Assembly: GCF_022842145.1 (NCBI RefSeq)
Contig: NZ_JALHQD010000005.1
Coordinates: 186,001-250,000, forward strand
Direction of reading: 5' to 3'
Source: Tabrizicola sp.
GTDB lineage: Bacteria; Pseudomonadota; Alphaproteobacteria; Rhodobacterales; Rhodobacteraceae
DNA: 64,000 nucleotides
This document shows, one piece after another, positions 7,892-16,439 of this stretch (the stretch's first letter is position 1; each line of letters starts with the position of its first letter). The notes below the pieces were generated by a model, which worked only from the letters and a program-made list of their open reading frames with translations, ran no database searches and had not been told where the DNA came from. Made by a program: the position numbers and the translations under genes.

Positions 7892-9628
7892 ATGCGGAAA
7901 CGTGATTCGGTACAGGGCAGGAAAGAGCTGTGGTCTGCGTTCAGTGCGTCTTCTGGTCTCGTCCTTGCGACTTTATTGTACAGTATTGTTGTCAACCTCC
8001 TTATGTTTACCGGTCCACTATACATGTTGCAGGTCTATGATCGAGTGCTTGGCGCTAGGTCCGAGGCAACGCTAGTTGCGCTCTCTGCTCTCGTGATCTT
8101 CCTGTTCTTGGTCATGGGAGTGCTTGAGCACTCTCGGAGCAAGATAATGGCATTCGCCGGTGCGCGCTTTCAGGAACGGTTGGAGCGACGTGTGTTCGCC
8201 GCAGCGATGCAAAGGTCGTCTAGGGTTCCGAGTGATCCGGTGGCGCTCACCGCTCAGCGTGACCTTGAAGCCATCAGGACCTTTCTTGGGTCTTCAGTCA
8301 TTCTTGCCATTTTGGATCTCCCGTGGACCCCGCTTTTCATAGTAGTGCTCTTCATCTTTCACTCCTTTATAGGTTGGCTAGCCGTGGGTGGGGCGGCTAT
8401 TCTGATTCTCGCATCCGCATTCAACCAGGTTCTTTCACAGGGACTGCAGAAGGAGGCCGGTTTTACCGCGTTTCAGGCCGATCGTATGGCGGACTTGATG
8501 AAGGCTGAGGCCGAAACAATGCATGCTCTCGGTATGTCTGGCGCGGGGTTCGACCGCTGGCAAAAGGTGCGTAAAACTGCTCTAAGCAAGGCCATCTCTG
8601 CGGCGGGAGTCTTGGGTTGGTTCGGGTCATTAACCAAGACGTTTCGCATTTTTCTGCAATCTGCAGTGCTTGGCTTAGGAGCTTGGCTGGTTCTAAAGGA
8701 GGAACTGAGTGCAGGCGCAATGATTGCAGGCTCGATCCTGATGGGCCGCGCCCTTTCGCCGATAGAGATTGTTGTTGGGCAATGGACCCTTGCGCAGAAG
8801 GCTGGTGACGCGTGGCAACGGCTGTCTGAACTTCTTTCGTGCACTCCGCCGCCGCAGGCACGGACGGCTCTGCCCCGCCCGAAATCTTTACTTGATGTCG
8901 AGGCGCTGAGTGTTGGTGCCCCTGGCGAGCCAGTTCCTCTTTTGCGTATGGTCAGCTTTCGGCTGGAACCCGGCCAAGCGCTTGGTGTGATTGGGCCGTC
9001 AGGAGCTGGCAAGTCGACGCTTGCCCGCGCACTGACCGGTGCTTGGCGTCCTATGGCCGGGAAAATCCGGCTCGATGGGGCGGCGCTGGAACAGTATGAT
9101 CCGGACATACTTGGACGGCTAATCGGCTATCTCCCGCAGCGGATCACTCTGTTCGATGGGACTATCGCCGAAAACATAGCTCGGCTCGATGATCAGGCGG
9201 ACAGTGCCCGGATCGTTGAGGCGGCGCTGAAAGCTGACGCGCATGACATGATCGTTCGGCTGCCGGATGGCTATGACACCCGCGTCTCGTCAGGCGGGGG
9301 CCGACTATCGGGGGGGCAGATGCAGCGGATCGCTCTGGCTAGGGCGCTGTATGGTGACCCAGCTTTGCTTATCCTGGACGAGCCGAACTCGAACTTGGAC
9401 AATTCCGGCTCCATGGCGCTGAACATAGCGATCCGCACGATGAAGGCAGAAGGCAAGTCCGTCCTGATCATGGCGCACCGGCCGGCAGCAATCCAGGAAT
9501 GCGATCTGCTTCTGGTCCTTGAAGGCGGGGTGCGCAAAGCTTTCGGGTTGCGCGATCAGATACTGCGCGACCAAGTCAAGAACCACACGGAACTTCTGAA
9601 GCGTGCCTCTCCGGGAAGCACGGCATGA
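7892..9628 (+). CDS. type I secretion ABC transporter (PrtD/PrsD-type)
   Basis: 578 residues. The inner-membrane component of a type I secretion system exports the RTX substrate directly from cytoplasm to outside. An N-terminal ABC-transmembrane domain (residues about 20-310; TM1 at LVLATLLYSIVVNLLMF) carries the family hallmark GPLYMLQVYDRVL. The ATPase domain has Walker A GPSGAGKST (about 370), signature LSGGQMQR, Walker B ALLILDEP and the H-loop MAHR. There is no N-terminal C39 peptidase-like domain, as in the PrtD/LapB-light branch. It overlaps the HlyD-type gene by ATGA, so the two are translationally coupled. The outer-membrane TolC-type partner is not in the window. Confidence 0.93.
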   Translation: MRKRDSVQGRKELWSAFSASSGLVLATLLYSIVVNLLMFTGPLYMLQVYDRVLGARSEATLVALSALVIFLFLVMGVLEHSRSKIMAFAGARFQERLERRVFAAAMQRSSRVPSDPVALTAQRDLEAIRTFLGSSVILAILDLPWTPLFIVVLFIFHSFIGWLAVGGAAILILASAFNQVLSQGLQKEAGFTAFQADRMADLMKAEAETMHALGMSGAGFDRWQKVRKTALSKAISAAGVLGWFGSLTKTFRIFLQSAVLGLGAWLVLKEELSAGAMIAGSILMGRALSPIEIVVGQWTLAQKAGDAWQRLSELLSCTPPPQARTALPRPKSLLDVEALSVGAPGEPVPLLRMVSFRLEPGQALGVIGPSGAGKSTLARALTGAWRPMAGKIRLDGAALEQYDPDILGRLIGYLPQRITLFDGTIAENIARLDDQADSARIVEAALKADAHDMIVRLPDGYDTRVSSGGGRLSGGQMQRIALARALYGDPALLILDEPNSNLDNSGSMALNIAIRTMKAEGKSVLIMAHRPAAIQECDLLLVLEGGVRKAFGLRDQILRDQVKNHTELLKRASPGSTA

Positions 9629-10929
9629 GCTCGTCGGATGCGCAGTGGTCGGCGGCACGCCCGCTCATTTGGGGGTTTCTGACGCTGGGGTTGCTGGTCG
9701 GCGGCCTGGGTGCCTGGTCGGCGCTGACCACCTTAGCAGGCGCGATCATCGCCCCGGGTCAGATCGAGGTTTCGCAGAATCGCCAAATTGTCCAGCACCC
9801 GGACGGTGGGGTGATCGAGGAAATCATGGTGCGGGAAGGCGCCGAGGTTCTGGCTGGCGATGTGCTGATGCGGCTGGACGGCAGTGCGCTGAACTCTGAA
9901 CTGGTGATCGTTGAAAACCAGTTGCTGGAACTTGCCGCGCGTCAGGCACGCCTTGTGGCGCAAAGCGACGCGAACGCGGCGGTCCGCTTCCCGGAGAAAC
10001 TGCTTTCGACCGCCGCCTTGCGCGCCGATGTGGCCGAGATGCTGGCCGGTCAGCAAAGCCTTTTTGCCAACCAAGCCAAGATGATGGCTCAGGCGCAAGA
10101 ACAGCGCCAGACGCGCATCGGCCAGATCGAAAGCCAGATTGAGGGCTTCGCGGCGCAGCAGGATGCGATCCGCGCGCAGACCGGGTTGCTGGACAAGGAA
10201 CTTGGCACCCAGCGTGAGTTGCTGGCTAAAGGCCTGACGCAGTCCGCCCGCGTCTCGGCGCTGGAACGCGAGCTTGCGCAGTTGAAGGGACAGCTGGGCG
10301 AATTGACGTCTGCGCGCGCCGAAGCCGCGGGCCGCATCACCGAAATCGAGATCGAGATCACCGCATTGCTTACCCAGCAGGAAGAGCAGGCCCAGGCGGA
10401 ATTGCGCGATCTTGTGGCAAGCCAGAGTGAACTGGAAGAGCACGAGCGCGCTTTGCTGGAACGGATTGCGCGGCTTGATGTCAGATCCCCTGCCTCGGGC
10501 CTTGTGCTGGGAATGCAGGTTACAACGCCTCAGGCGGTGATCCGGCCGGCGGATGCCCTGATGTTCATCGTCCCGCAGGACAGGCCACTTCTGGTTGCCG
10601 CACGGGTGCCGGTCACTCATGTCGACGAGGTCCATTCCGGCCAGGATGTCCGACTGGTGTTCTCGTCGCTACCATCCCGAACGACGCCGGAAGTTGTTGG
10701 TCAGGTAACGCTCGTCTCCGCAGACGCTCTGACGGATGATCGATCCGGAATGAGCTATTTCAGAACGGAAGTTGCCATTGATGCCGCGGCCCTTCGCCAG
10801 TTGCGGGACGTGGACATCGTTCCCGGCATGCCTGTCGACGTCTTTATCCGCACGACTGACCGAACGCCGCTGTCTTACCTGCTGAAACCGTTCACGGACT
10901 ACTTTCGGACTGCATTCCGGGAAACGTAA
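9625..10929 (+). CDS. type I secretion periplasmic adaptor (HlyD/PrtE family)
   Basis: 434 residues. A single N-terminal membrane anchor (LIWGFLTLGLLVGGLGAWSAL, about 12-33) is followed by a lipoyl/beta-barrel half (QIEVSQNRQIVQHPDGGVIEEI), a long alpha-helical hairpin rich in Gln and Glu (about 90-280) and the returning lipoyl half (LDVRSPASGLVLGM), ending in the conserved C-terminal MPVDVFIRTTDRTPLSYLLKP. It links the ABC exporter at 7892 to an outer-membrane channel. The start overlaps the stop of the ABC gene. This is the last gene of the secretion locus. Confidence 0.93.
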   Translation: MSSSDAQWSAARPLIWGFLTLGLLVGGLGAWSALTTLAGAIIAPGQIEVSQNRQIVQHPDGGVIEEIMVREGAEVLAGDVLMRLDGSALNSELVIVENQLLELAARQARLVAQSDANAAVRFPEKLLSTAALRADVAEMLAGQQSLFANQAKMMAQAQEQRQTRIGQIESQIEGFAAQQDAIRAQTGLLDKELGTQRELLAKGLTQSARVSALERELAQLKGQLGELTSARAEAAGRITEIEIEITALLTQQEEQAQAELRDLVASQSELEEHERALLERIARLDVRSPASGLVLGMQVTTPQAVIRPADALMFIVPQDRPLLVAARVPVTHVDEVHSGQDVRLVFSSLPSRTTPEVVGQVTLVSADALTDDRSGMSYFRTEVAIDAAALRQLRDVDIVPGMPVDVFIRTTDRTPLSYLLKPFTDYFRTAFRET

Positions 10930-11188
10930 ACTTGCGGCTGCGACCGGTGGGTGGAGAAGGTTCGACGGCAGGCCCATCCCCTCCAGCTCGTGGGGCTACC
11001 TTTGATTACCTGCGAGAGGGAGTTCGAAAAAGCCGTCGTCAACGCGCGCGCGAGGTATTCTGGTGCATCGGGTACTCACCGATGAAGATCACGTGACGAT
11101 CAAGCTTGGCTGCTTTTCGAAGTAACAAGGCCATTGCCTTTCATCGTTCTTTGGGCTTGGCGACACGTCTGGTGTCTGGTGAGACGAT
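10930..11188. other. spacer at the left edge of a decayed integrative element
   Basis: No supported gene. Fragments of reading frames exist on both strands, but none has a convincing start or a recognisable motif, and I see no tRNA that would mark an attachment site. Confidence 0.3.
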
Positions 11189-11458
11189 CTAGGTGTTCTT
11201 GTATCTGGTGAAACGCACGTCGCAGTTTGCGCCTCCTAGCCCTCGATCATCCGCCATATACTGCGGCTTAGCCGACTTGTCGGGCAAGGCCACTCGGCGG
11301 GGAGAGCGAGGGTCGTTCATGGAGTGGTAGAGAAGCTTAGCCGCCTCATGCCGGACCTTTGCCTCAACTTCCCACGCTAGGGCCGCGTCTTCTCCATACG
11401 TTGCCCTACGGTTATTGAGTGCTGCGATCCGATAGTTGCGCATTGTAGACGCATCCAT
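11189..11458 (-). CDS. hypothetical protein of the integrative element
   Basis: 89 residues from ATG 11458; an internal Met gives the alternative start MRNYRIAALNNRRATYGEDAAL. It is charged and helical, with no membrane segment. Its ATG overlaps the TAA (11458-11460) that closes the restored frame of the upstream pseudogene, implying that both belonged to one coupled operon running leftward. Function unknown. Confidence 0.4.
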   Translation of the reverse strand: MDASTMRNYRIAALNNRRATYGEDAALAWEVEAKVRHEAAKLLYHSMNDPRSPRRVALPDKSAKPQYMADDRGLGGANCDVRFTRYKNT

Positions 11459-11861
11459 TAGAGCTCAGCGGTCAACTGAATTGCGCCAACTCCCCAAAGA
11501 TATGCTTCCCCGACAGGCTCCCCGCGCTCCAATTCTCGAGAAACGATCTCGACCGGACGAAGGCCTGGCTCTTCCGCCAGTTGAGGCAGAACTATAGCGC
11601 GCTTGATGACATTGGAGCAGGCCGCAGCAAGTTCCGCGACAGTTGGCCAGACGCGGGTTTATGCATTGATATCCGAATCATCGACGCCTGGATCAAGAAC
11701 GCCTCGTAGTCCACTACTGGCGCGAACTTGCAGAGAATACGGGCGAGGGCTTCAGCTTCGGACTGGGATGCTTTGGGATTCTCGCGCAGGTGCAGAGGCA
11801 CGGTATAGCGATCCAGCCAACGCGTCAGGTGCTTCCCGATTTCGGAACCGCGGATGCTCAT
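11458..11861 (-). pseudogene. accessory protein of the integrative element, frameshifted
   Basis: Starts MSIRGSEIGKHLTRWLDRYTVPLHLRENPKASQSEAEALA, which reads like a natural protein up to about DYEAFL (near 11690). The continuation is in a different frame (RVWPTVAELAAACSNVIKR ... GAIQLTAEL) and runs to a TAA at 11458-11460. One indel near 11670 explains the break. Proteins with this layout (RWLDR, HLRDNPKA, EAEALARIL) occur in Rhodobacterales integrative elements from memory, but their role is not known to me. Its ATG overlaps the upstream gene's stop. Confidence 0.45.
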
Positions 11862-12555
11862 TGGATGTTCGTCCCGAAGTTGGTGAGGTCGTAGGGACGC
11901 GAAGGGGGTCTCGGCTTAAGTCGTGCAGTGATCCATGGGATCGGATCCACGGTGCCGGCCTTGCTGCAGTCCATGATTGTTTCGAGTATCTGTTCGTCCT
12001 GCCCTGGATTGTCCTTGCGGAGTTTCCCCACGAACCTGCGTGCACCGGTTTCTTGGATGCCACAATTGACGAGTACTCTCACACCCTCGTCGAAAATTGC
12101 CTTCGTCAGACTGATCGGCTCAGCGTCCAATGCGGTAGCATCGGAATCTTCTTCCCTTCTTTCACCCTTCTTCTTGGTTTGCGTCGCTGCTGCGCCGGAG
12201 GCTGCGTCGTTTCTGCGTCACTGCCACGCGGCGCATTCTGATAAATGTTGTAGTTGCAGATGGTTACGGTCAGGCCTTCGCCGGTATCTCGGTAGATCAT
12301 GCATTGATCCTCGAGCTTGGCCAGATAGCGACGCACCGTCGGTGCAGACCACATCCACGCACTTGCAAGAAAACGCGTGGAGGCAGCGAGTTGACCGCGC
12401 TGCAGGTCAACAATGTGGTCAACGACACGCGTCGTTCTCGGTTTCCAGGAAGCGTTGGCAATAAGCCAGATCCACGCCTCGCGCTGGCTCATCGCTTCAT
12501 CCTTGAAAGTGGGGTCGCCCCACAGATCGCGGGCAATGTTCACATTGACAGCCAT
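11858..12555 (-). pseudogene. HTH replication-type protein, frameshifted
   Basis: From ATG 12555 the product reads MAVNVNIARDLWGDPTFKDE, then REAWIWLIANASWKPRT, RGQLAASTRFLASAWMWSAPTVRRYLAKLE, ITICNYNIYQ. This is a winged-helix/HTH pattern typical of phage or integrative-element replication-initiator-like proteins. Near 12170 the frame ends in a short nonsense tail (KKIPMLPHWTLSRSV). The adjacent frame continues naturally (DSDATALDAEPISLTKAIFDEGVRVLVNCGIQE ...) to 11858. A single indel inside an Arg/Lys-rich linker splits one original protein of about 230 residues. The N-terminal DNA-binding half might still be made. Confidence 0.5.
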
Positions 12556-12680
12556 TTTGCCTTTGCAATGTTGGCGACGACCCAGGTGGTCAAAGCGCCT
12601 GGCGTCACTTCCTGCACTAAAGTCCAATGACGGCGGAGGGCGATCTGGGATTTGATAGTCCCGGCGTAAGTGTCTGGCAT
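12540..12680 (-). CDS. possible 46-residue protein
   Basis: A short frame (MPDTYAGTIKSQIALRRHW...) with a strong GGAG site 7-8 bases before its ATG at 12680. Its stop overlaps the first codons of the HTH gene at 12555, the kind of overlap seen in coupled operons. The intergenic space between the AlpA-like gene and the HTH gene otherwise lacks a gene. Only the ribosome-binding site and the position support it. Confidence 0.3.
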   Translation of the reverse strand: MPDTYAGTIKSQIALRRHWTLVQEVTPGALTTWVVANIAKAKWLSM

Positions 12681-12780
12681 CTTTATCTCCGGTGGCTACC
12701 GACGGACTGGGCAGGACATTACGGGCACGCAAGACCGGGCCATTTCCTGCAGCCCCATCCATCAATGGCGAGGCTGTCCT

Positions 12781-12972
12781 TCAGCCGCAGGAGGCGCGGC
12801 GGGCTTCCCAGGCTTCAACTTCCGAAAGCTTCCAGCGGGTGCAGCCTGGGGAAAGCGAAGTCGGTTTCGGAAAGTCGGGAACAGATTTTACCCAGCGCCA
12901 AGGCGTCGAGCGATGGACACCATAACGGCCGGCCAGTTCAAAGTCAGATAGGAAAACCTCAGGCGACGTCAT
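12781..12972 (-). CDS. AlpA/excisionase-like small DNA-binding protein
   Basis: 63 residues with a MerR-type winged helix-turn-helix of the AlpA/HTH_17 kind: LSDFELAGRYGVHRSTPWRWVKSVPDFPKPTSL, then the wing CTRWKLSEVEAWEARR. Such proteins control integrase expression or act as excisionases for P4-type elements. Here the gene lies between the replication-type gene and the integrase, all on the minus strand. It is the only element gene, apart from small ORFs, that is clearly unbroken. The start at 12972 gives the normal family length. Confidence 0.7.
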   Translation of the reverse strand: MTSPEVFLSDFELAGRYGVHRSTPWRWVKSVPDFPKPTSLSPGCTRWKLSEVEAWEARRASCG

Positions 12973-13102
12973 CTTGCGTACTCCGGCTGTGTACGTATGC
13001 TCGCAACCTGCCGAAACGCTATCGGCCTAGTCCAAAGTACATTGCGACGAGTTTTGTCACCGCCTGTACGTTACCTTACAAAATGCCTCTGCAGAGCAAC
13101 CG

Positions 13103-13447
13103 TTATTGTACTGGCTCTCTTTGGGTCTCCAGAAGGCTCATAGGCCTTAAGCACGAACGCAGGAAACGGACCACGATAGTTGTTGTACTCCCGAACCAAC
13201 CATCTGACGGGCTATTTCCAAAGAACTTGCTGCAGACCTCGGCCAGCGATCGTATTAGCGCTCTCTGTGCTGTCGTGCCTATGTCCTCGACGGGCGGTCT
13301 GTCTCCAATTTCGGCCTCCAGGTATTTGGTAGCCGACAGTAACTCCTCGAGGAACGCGATCGCGTTGGGATAGTGTGAGGGGAGCTTCTGATCGATACGT
13401 TCAAGCAGGCCTCCGTCACTTGTCTTGTGGCCGGTCAACATCTCCAT
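13103..13447 (-). CDS. hypothetical protein
   Basis: 114 residues (MEMLTGHKTSDGGLLERIDQKLPSHYPNAIAFLEELL...). It has helical, soluble composition and no recognised motif. It lies within the decayed element; because the neighbours are frameshifted, its C-terminal end may also be altered. Function unknown. Confidence 0.3.
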   Translation of the reverse strand: MEMLTGHKTSDGGLLERIDQKLPSHYPNAIAFLEELLSATKYLEAEIGDRPPVEDIGTTAQRALIRSLAEVCSKFFGNSPSDGWFGSTTTIVVRFLRSCLRPMSLLETQREPVQ

Positions 13448-13455
13448 ACCAGACT

Positions 13456-13863
13456 TCAGCCGAACGACCCTCTACGAATAATCGCAAGGTTCTTTGCTCG
13501 TGCTTTGGCGCGCTCAGGATAGGTCAGGTCGGACAAGACATCGCGTCGCGTGAAAGCAAATGATACGTTGTCTGCGAGATCACCCATAAGATCGCGCCAC
13601 CCGGAAAATCGGTGCGCCCTTTCATCCTCTCTTGGGCGTAAAAAATGCGGAGGGCACCCCAGGCCAGCGCCATGCACTGCAAGGACGAGTCGCTCTGCAG
13701 CTTCAACACCCCAAGTCACCGAGAGCCCCCCAACCGTTGGCAGATGAATGATTGTCCTTCGATATAATCGTCCTCCTATCAGATTAGAGATGACGTCGGT
13801 TTGTGCCCCGTGCGTTGCGGCCCAAGTGAAGCATCGGTGCGATAGATTGCGACGTGATTGCAA
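13456..13863 (-). other. uncertain coding stretch, probably decayed
   Basis: A 135-codon minus-strand frame is open (MQSRRNLSHRCFTWAATHGAQ...), but a second frame over 13524-13709 (LKLQSDSSLQCMALAWGALRIFYAQERMKGR) looks more like natural protein in the middle. The best reading is one gene with compensating or multiple indels. I cannot assign a family. Confidence 0.25.
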
Positions 13864-14027
13864 ACGAAAGACACCTTACGTAGGCGTTCAGAATATTGCA
13901 AAAGTTGTCTCAAGGTCCTTCTTGGTCACAGCGCTATGCGCTGATCGCGCGATTCCTTCACTCTGCGAACGGAAGCCAACTTTCATTTTGACGGAATCTT
14001 TCAGTCCGACGCGTAAGTGGCCCAGAA

Positions 14028-15263
14028 TTACCTCCGTTTGCATTGTATAGGTGAGAATACTCTGCAGGCACGACTCAGCAATCCCTTCAAACTGCAAATG
14101 CCATCAATCTGATGCGAAGACTTCGTCACGACTACCGACCTTCCAAAAAATGCCACCCAATCAGCCATCATAGCGCGGCGCTTCTCAACCATATCACCCC
14201 GCCTGTACGCTGCCTCCACTGTGTTGCTGATCCGGTGCGCTAGCGCGACCTCTGCCATCTCACCAGGATACTCAGTCCTCTCGGCCGCCAAGAAACGTGC
14301 TTCGCATTCCGTGCGGCACGGGGCGGGCGCTTGCTTACGCGGTCAAGGTACCCCCGGTAGCCGGCCGCGACCTGTGCTATGTGCTGGCGTTTCATAAGCA
14401 TCGAAAGGGCCATGTCCTAAAGTAGGCCAATTCTCGCACCAGGGAATAGGAGCAGCGTGCCGCTAAATCTCGGAAGGGTCTTTCAGGAGAGCCACAGATT
14501 CTGCGGTCAGCACCACACTATGTTCTCGCCGCACTTCATGCGATGGGCTGGGATGATCCAAAGTGACTTTTTAAAATCGACTTCCTCCCATGTGGCTCCC
14601 CTGACTTCGCCCGATCGAGCGGCTGTCGACGCCAGAAACTCCAAGGCGCGAGCAGGCAAGCTTTCGCTTTCGCGAATATCTGCAAACCATCTCGGAGCAT
14701 CGTCTAGCTGCAAAGCCGGATGGTTGCTCTCATACGATACCTTGCTTGCAGCCGGAAGCAAATCTTTCAGGTTGCCTGCCCAGCGCGCCGGGTTGTCGTC
14801 GCTTCTAAACCCCGCCACAGTCGCCCAAGACAGAACCGCCTCGATCCGCCCACGAAGCCGGGTCGCGGTCTCAGTCTTTGCCGCCCAGATCGGCTGAGGG
14901 CAGCGAAGAACGGCGGCGGTATCGATCTCGCCGACCGGCATTCCGCCCGTCGGGCCTCAGTCAGCCGCGCCTTTGCGGCTTTCCGCTCCTGAATCGGATC
15001 AACCCCCCGTTCTACCCTGTCACGGGCCTCTCTGGCCTTGTCGCGAGCTTGCGAGAGCGTCACAGTGGGATACCCGCCCAATCCGATTCCCGGCGGCAGC
15101 CGCCGATCAGCATCCGCAGAATCCATGATTTCGCTCCGGTCGGGGTGAGCTGCATGTACAGACCGGTAACACCGCCAACCGGCACCATAAGGTTACCTTT
15201 TCCGCTAGAGTGAGCGAGACGCTTCACATCCAAGGCTCCTAGTTCAGCGGCGACTCTAGGCAT
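14028..15263 (-). pseudogene. P4-type tyrosine integrase, multiple frameshifts
   Basis: Starts at 15263 with MPRVAAELGALDVKRLAHS and GLYMQLTPTGAKSWILR, the DUF4102 N-terminal arm-binding domain. It continues in another frame with GLGGYPTVTLSQARDKAREARD and DPIQERKAAKARL, then RLRGRIEAVLSWATVAGFR (core-binding domain) and STAARSGEVRGATWEEVD (first catalytic Arg). The HGMRSTF box (His-x-x-Arg) survives near 14310 in yet another frame. The final AERTEYPGEMAEVALAHRISNTVEAAYRRGD (His/Trp position and nucleophile Tyr) lies at 14291-14200. At least four indels separate these parts, so no functional recombinase can be made, although all catalytic residues are still recognisable. Confidence 0.85.
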
Positions 15264-15456
15264 TCCACGTTCCCGCTATAACACCCCTCGAAAAGGATGC
15301 CGCAGGAAAGGATGAACTACAACAGCATGCAACACGCCATGGCATCAGATTTCTGGTTTTCCCTAGTATTTCGGCACTTCGTCGCTTCGGAAGGCAACGG
15401 AATACGACGCAGAATGGCGGCCTCCGGGTCCGCCAAAATCCACAATGACGCCGCAG
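15264..15456. other. junction between accessory zone and core-like region
   Basis: Non-coding as far as I can see. Integrases of this type sit beside their attachment site, so an att core would be expected here, but no tRNA 3' end is recognisable. Right of this point base composition and gene integrity change to those of the high-G+C chromosome. Confidence 0.35.
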
Positions 15457-15792
15457 CTAAAAGCAGATGATCTCGGCTTCTGCTTCCGCCCGTCGCAAGT
15501 CCGCGACCTGGGCGTTTGCCGGAGCGGTATCGCGAAAGAGCGTGGACCTTTCGCCGGAAGTCTGGCGCATGGTCAGCACGGTTTCTGCCGCCACGTAGGC
15601 GTCATAGGGCAGGATCGTCGCAATCACGTCGATAGCGCAGGAACACTTGCGAAGCGCCTCGGGCGTCTGACCGTTCACCGCCATGCAACCAAACACGTAA
15701 CCTGCCCGCGCCTCGGTAGGATAGTCGTTTGCCCCTGCGATCTGGGGGCAAGCCAGCACGATGACCGACGCAAGATGTAAGACCCGGGTCAT
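15457..15792 (-). CDS. small exported protein of the C1-regulator operon
   Basis: 111 residues. An N-terminal signal peptide (MTRVLHLASVIVLACPQIAGAND) precedes a short mature domain with three Cys (FGCMAV and RKCSCAI), which could form a disulfide or bind a metal in the periplasm. It overlaps the preceding gene by ATGA and is last in a tightly coupled minus-strand operon that begins with the LuxR-type regulator at 19679. No known family is recognised. The context suggests a role linked to methanol or formaldehyde regulation, which is inference only. Confidence 0.7.
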   Translation of the reverse strand: MTRVLHLASVIVLACPQIAGANDYPTEARAGYVFGCMAVNGQTPEALRKCSCAIDVIATILPYDAYVAAETVLTMRQTSGERSTLFRDTAPANAQVADLRRAEAEAEIICF

Positions 15793-16439
15793 TCGCTACC
15801 CTTTCCCGGATCGGACAATTTGAACGTCTCATGATAGCCAGTCTCCGGATCGGGAGTATCCGCGCTTAGGCTGAGGATGCGGCCAGGAACCGAGGGCGCG
15901 ACCACGAACCGCAGCGTCAGGTCGGCAAACTCGCCCATTCGCTCACGATTGGGATCGTCTTCAAAGGGGCGCAGGGTGAATGCCTGTGCGGCGACCATGC
16001 TGCCGGCGTAAGGTTCGCTGGCGTCGGTTGGGTCGCCACCCGTGCGCAGGGCATCCTTGATACGGTTTCGGATGTAGAATGGGCTTCCACCGGTGAGTGT
16101 TGCCATGCTGCGGGCAACAGATTCCAGAAACACCAACAAAACGGGATTTCCGCCCTCTGCCGAAAAATCCCCAAGACTGCGGCTGCGGCTGTCGGCAATG
16201 AGTGTCAGAGACAGGTGCGCCGCCCCATTTGTGGGCTTGGAAAGCACCAGGCTCTCCTGGGACACGGGCTGGAAATCCGGTGCCGCGGGGCCGCTTCGGA
16301 CATGCGAGTAAACAATCTCCACCCCGGGCGGCAAGGGCGAGAAGATCCCCTCGGCAAAGAGGCTGTCCGTTATGGCATCGGCGTTTGCAGGCCCGACAAG
16401 CATCAGACCTGACACTATCATCCAAAGCAGTCTGGTCAT
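15789..16439 (-). CDS. exported protein of unknown function beside FlhSR-like regulators
   Basis: 216 residues with a signal peptide (MTRLLWMIVSGLMLVGPANADA). The mature part is soluble, with no transmembrane helices and no motif I can name; it contains an EIVYSHVRSGP stretch and a C-terminal DPETGYHETFKLSDPGKGSE tail. It overlaps the kinase gene upstream and the 111-aa gene downstream by ATGA each, so its expression is coupled to the two-component system. A periplasmic partner of a cytosolic sensor set is unusual. Function unknown. Confidence 0.75.
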   Translation of the reverse strand: MTRLLWMIVSGLMLVGPANADAITDSLFAEGIFSPLPPGVEIVYSHVRSGPAAPDFQPVSQESLVLSKPTNGAAHLSLTLIADSRSRSLGDFSAEGGNPVLLVFLESVARSMATLTGGSPFYIRNRIKDALRTGGDPTDASEPYAGSMVAAQAFTLRPFEDDPNRERMGEFADLTLRFVVAPSVPGRILSLSADTPDPETGYHETFKLSDPGKGSE

